The notes under the pieces are model-generated. The model had not been told where the DNA came from and searched no databases. It saw only the letters and a program-made list of their open reading frames with translations. A stretch of 6,867 bases of DNA from Candidatus Heimdallarchaeota archaeon (GTDB lineage: Archaea; Asgardarchaeota; Heimdallarchaeia; Heimdallarchaeales; Kariarchaeaceae): the NCBI GenBank assembly GCA_027016475.1, contig JALUTL010000015.1:1-6867 (forward strand), in the 5' to 3' direction. Every line of letters starts with the position of its first letter. The first letter of the stretch is position 1. This document shows positions 5,323 through 6,867 of the stretch, one piece after another. The position numbers and the translations under genes are program-made.

Positions 5323-6081
5323 ATGTTTCAATCCTCTTCCATCCCTGTGTCATATTACCGAAACAAACTTTCAGCAAGGGATTGGGAAATCCTTGAACTG
5401 ATGTTAGGGGAACTCAGGCTCATCGAAGGGTCTTCTGTCCAAAGCCTCAACATCATGGCTCATAACGGAAATTTAATCGGGATATCGATCGACAAGCATC
5501 TCCATTACCTTCCGAAAACTATCGAAGAACTGGAAAATCTTGAAACCATAATGGTGTCAACGGACGAACCCCCCTCGCTTCGGGGTATGAAAAGGTTAAC
5601 AACACTCTCGATACAGAACCTGAAATCATGTGACCTCCCTCCTCACTATGGTAGTCTTACGTCCCTTGAATTCGTCTTCCTTCCCAACAATGGATTCACC
5701 TCTTATCCAACATTCCTCCAGAACTTGTCAAAGCTAAGGTATCTGGACCTTTCCAACAACTTTCTAACGGTTCTTCCAGAAACCGTTTCCAAAAACTCTA
5801 GACTCCAGAGTTTAATCCTCTCACGAAACAGGATCTCCCATATTCACCCAAAAATATCTCTACTCCGGGAGCTGAAAGTTCTCAAATTGAATAATAACAA
5901 GCTCCACAAACTTCCTTCAACCTTTCAAATGCTGTTCGGGCTTGAAGAGCTTGATTTGGATGATAATCCTCTAGATGAGACCTTGACCTACGTAATGAAT
6001 CTTCCTAACCTTAGAACACTTCGTATCAGCCATCACCTACGGAAACGTTTCTCCCTCCAACTTCCGAATTCCAACGATTGA
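5323..6081 (+). CDS. Leucine-rich-repeat protein
   Basis: A 252-residue protein with no signal peptide or transmembrane helix, hence probably cytosolic. A helical N-terminal cap (about 12-35, with ARDWEILELMLGEL) is followed by irregular strands (39-80). Seven LRR strands then start at residues 92, 115, 138, 161, 184, 207 and 230, each exactly 23 residues after the last. The consensus is LxxLxLxxNxLxxLPxxxxxLxx, best in LRYLDLSNNFLTVLP (138-152) and LKVLKLNNNKLHKLP (184-198). This 23-residue form is the type common in intracellular LRR proteins such as the SHOC2/plant intracellular Ras-group class, and similar proteins are abundant in Asgard genomes. LRR arcs bind protein partners; this partner is unknown. 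The C-terminus is basic and short (RKRF), with no extra domain. ATG 5323 is chosen over TTG 5320 from the promoter spacing. Confidence 0.9.
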   Translation: MFQSSSIPVSYYRNKLSARDWEILELMLGELRLIEGSSVQSLNIMAHNGNLIGISIDKHLHYLPKTIEELENLETIMVSTDEPPSLRGMKRLTTLSIQNLKSCDLPPHYGSLTSLEFVFLPNNGFTSYPTFLQNLSKLRYLDLSNNFLTVLPETVSKNSRLQSLILSRNRISHIHPKISLLRELKVLKLNNNKLHKLPSTFQMLFGLEELDLDDNPLDETLTYVMNLPNLRTLRISHHLRKRFSLQLPNSND

Positions 6082-6104
6082 TCCACCTTTCCTCGTCTCC
6101 TAAT

Positions 6105-6113
6105 ACTTTTATG
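6105..6113 (+). promoter_or_regulatory. Putative TATA box of the secreted-protein gene
   Basis: ACTTTTATG is centred about 26 bases before the ATG at 6135, in the 53-base gap after the LRR gene. It again predicts a leaderless transcript and supports the first ATG (6135) over the one at 6141. Confidence 0.5.
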
Positions 6114-6134
6114 CTATCTTTTGCAGTATCACTT

Positions 6135-6867
6135 ATGCGGATGCTTGCTCTTGGTCTTTTTCTTATTATTATCTTGACACCAATCCAACCCAACGGGCAA
6201 AGCTCTTTGGAATTCGCTGTTTTGGACACTATGGTTCAATCAACAGAAACCAATCCCCGTGGTCAAAACCTTGTATCTATGAACATTAATTTTGAGATCT
6301 GGAACGAGATTCATCAAACATATAGCCTGCTTTCGGGAAACAGGAGTTGCACGATCTCCATCCAAATCACTATTATAGATGCCTACGAAATATGTTATCC
6401 TCAAAATGTCATTGTTGGCAATGGAATTTACGAATTCAACCTTTCTTTCTTTATTGAACTCTCTGAAACGATTTCCCGTCTCAGCTTATCATTCGATATC
6501 AAATCTGCACCAGTAGGCAAAGTTTATGATGCAGAAATTATCCAATTCAACAATCCTGAACCTGGAGAGGCAAAGGAAACATTTGCAGCCATTCCTCCAC
6601 CTCAACACTGGGGAGTTTCCCCTCTTAGTCCCCAACAACCCCTTCATTTCAGGTTTTCTTCAGTGTACATCCATCAGAGCTATGACTTAATACCTGTTAC
6701 AGATATTACCTTCGCCAGCAAAGTCGGAGCGTACAACAATGAACAGAATATCTTGATTCTGACCACTTTTTCTCCTATTCTAGGATTTATCAACTTCTCC
6801 TCCGAGATGATGGAACTTGAACAGGAACCCTCTTTTCCTTTCAAAGCGACAGACCATTGTTTTACTC
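6135..6867 (+). CDS. Putative secreted or cell-surface protein, N-terminal part (3' end outside window)
   Basis: The frame is open from ATG 6135 to the right edge, giving 244 residues without a stop. The N-terminus is a clear signal peptide or membrane anchor: one Arg, then a hydrophobic core LALGLFLIIIL (4-14), with a likely cleavage region near PNGQS (19-23). The rest is strand-rich, low in Lys and Cys (C72 and C87 could pair outside the cell), with Pro-rich segments (about 150-170) and several N-x-S/T sequons (N69, N102 and one near the C-terminal part), as expected of an exported archaeal glycoprotein. I do not recognise the family. The part in view could be an ectodomain ending in a transmembrane helix beyond the window. 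It lies downstream of the LRR gene in the same direction but has its own TATA-like box. Confidence 0.8.
   Translation, partial: MRMLALGLFLIIILTPIQPNGQSSLEFAVLDTMVQSTETNPRGQNLVSMNINFEIWNEIHQTYSLLSGNRSCTISIQITIIDAYEICYPQNVIVGNGIYEFNLSFFIELSETISRLSLSFDIKSAPVGKVYDAEIIQFNNPEPGEAKETFAAIPPPQHWGVSPLSPQQPLHFRFSSVYIHQSYDLIPVTDITFASKVGAYNNEQNILILTTFSPILGFINFSSEMMELEQEPSFPFKATDHCFT

Overview
The window looks archaeal, and I infer an Asgard archaeon with moderate confidence (roughly 40% GC by eye). Most genes have an A/T-rich TATA-like box about 25-30 bases before the start codon, as expected for archaeal leaderless transcripts. The gene content combines a Tae2/NEMF-type RqcH, a zinc-ribbon/RING protein, a regular 23-residue leucine-rich-repeat protein and coiled-coil/winged-helix proteins. 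No rRNA, tRNA, CRISPR array, insertion sequence or phage gene is visible. Coding density is high and no gene-free stretch exceeds about 130 bases.

Layout. Positions 804-1 (minus) hold the first 268 residues of RqcH, the ribosome quality-control tailing factor; the gene leaves the window at the left edge. A divergent promoter region (805-926) separates it from a flavin-dependent pyridine nucleotide-disulfide oxidoreductase (927-2297, plus). That gene converges, with an 11-base overlap, on a block of four minus-strand genes reading 4417 to 2287. In transcription order these are two related coiled-coil plus winged-helix proteins joined by a TGATG stop/start, a 75-residue Cys-rich zinc-finger-like protein, and a double-zinc-ribbon plus RING-finger protein. 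A second divergent region (4418-4547) leads into a two-TM membrane protein with a possible PH-like domain (4548-5192, plus). Next come the LRR protein (5323-6081, plus) and the start of a secreted or surface protein (6135 to the right edge, plus).

The most interesting part is the four-gene minus-strand block. The RING domain keeps the residues that RING E3 ligases use to hold an E2 and activate the E2~ubiquitin thioester: Ile between the first two Cys, Trp after the His pair, Pro inside the last CxxC, and Arg straight after the last Cys. It sits beside a co-transcribed pair of paralogous coiled-coil/winged-helix proteins of unknown function. I read this as a candidate undescribed archaeal module, perhaps ubiquitin-like signalling linked to a coiled-coil scaffold, but no ubiquitin, E1 or E2 gene lies in the window, so the functional link is inference.

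RqcH and the oxidoreductase are ordinary housekeeping-type genes. The LRR, membrane and secreted proteins have separate predicted promoters and no evident pathway connection.
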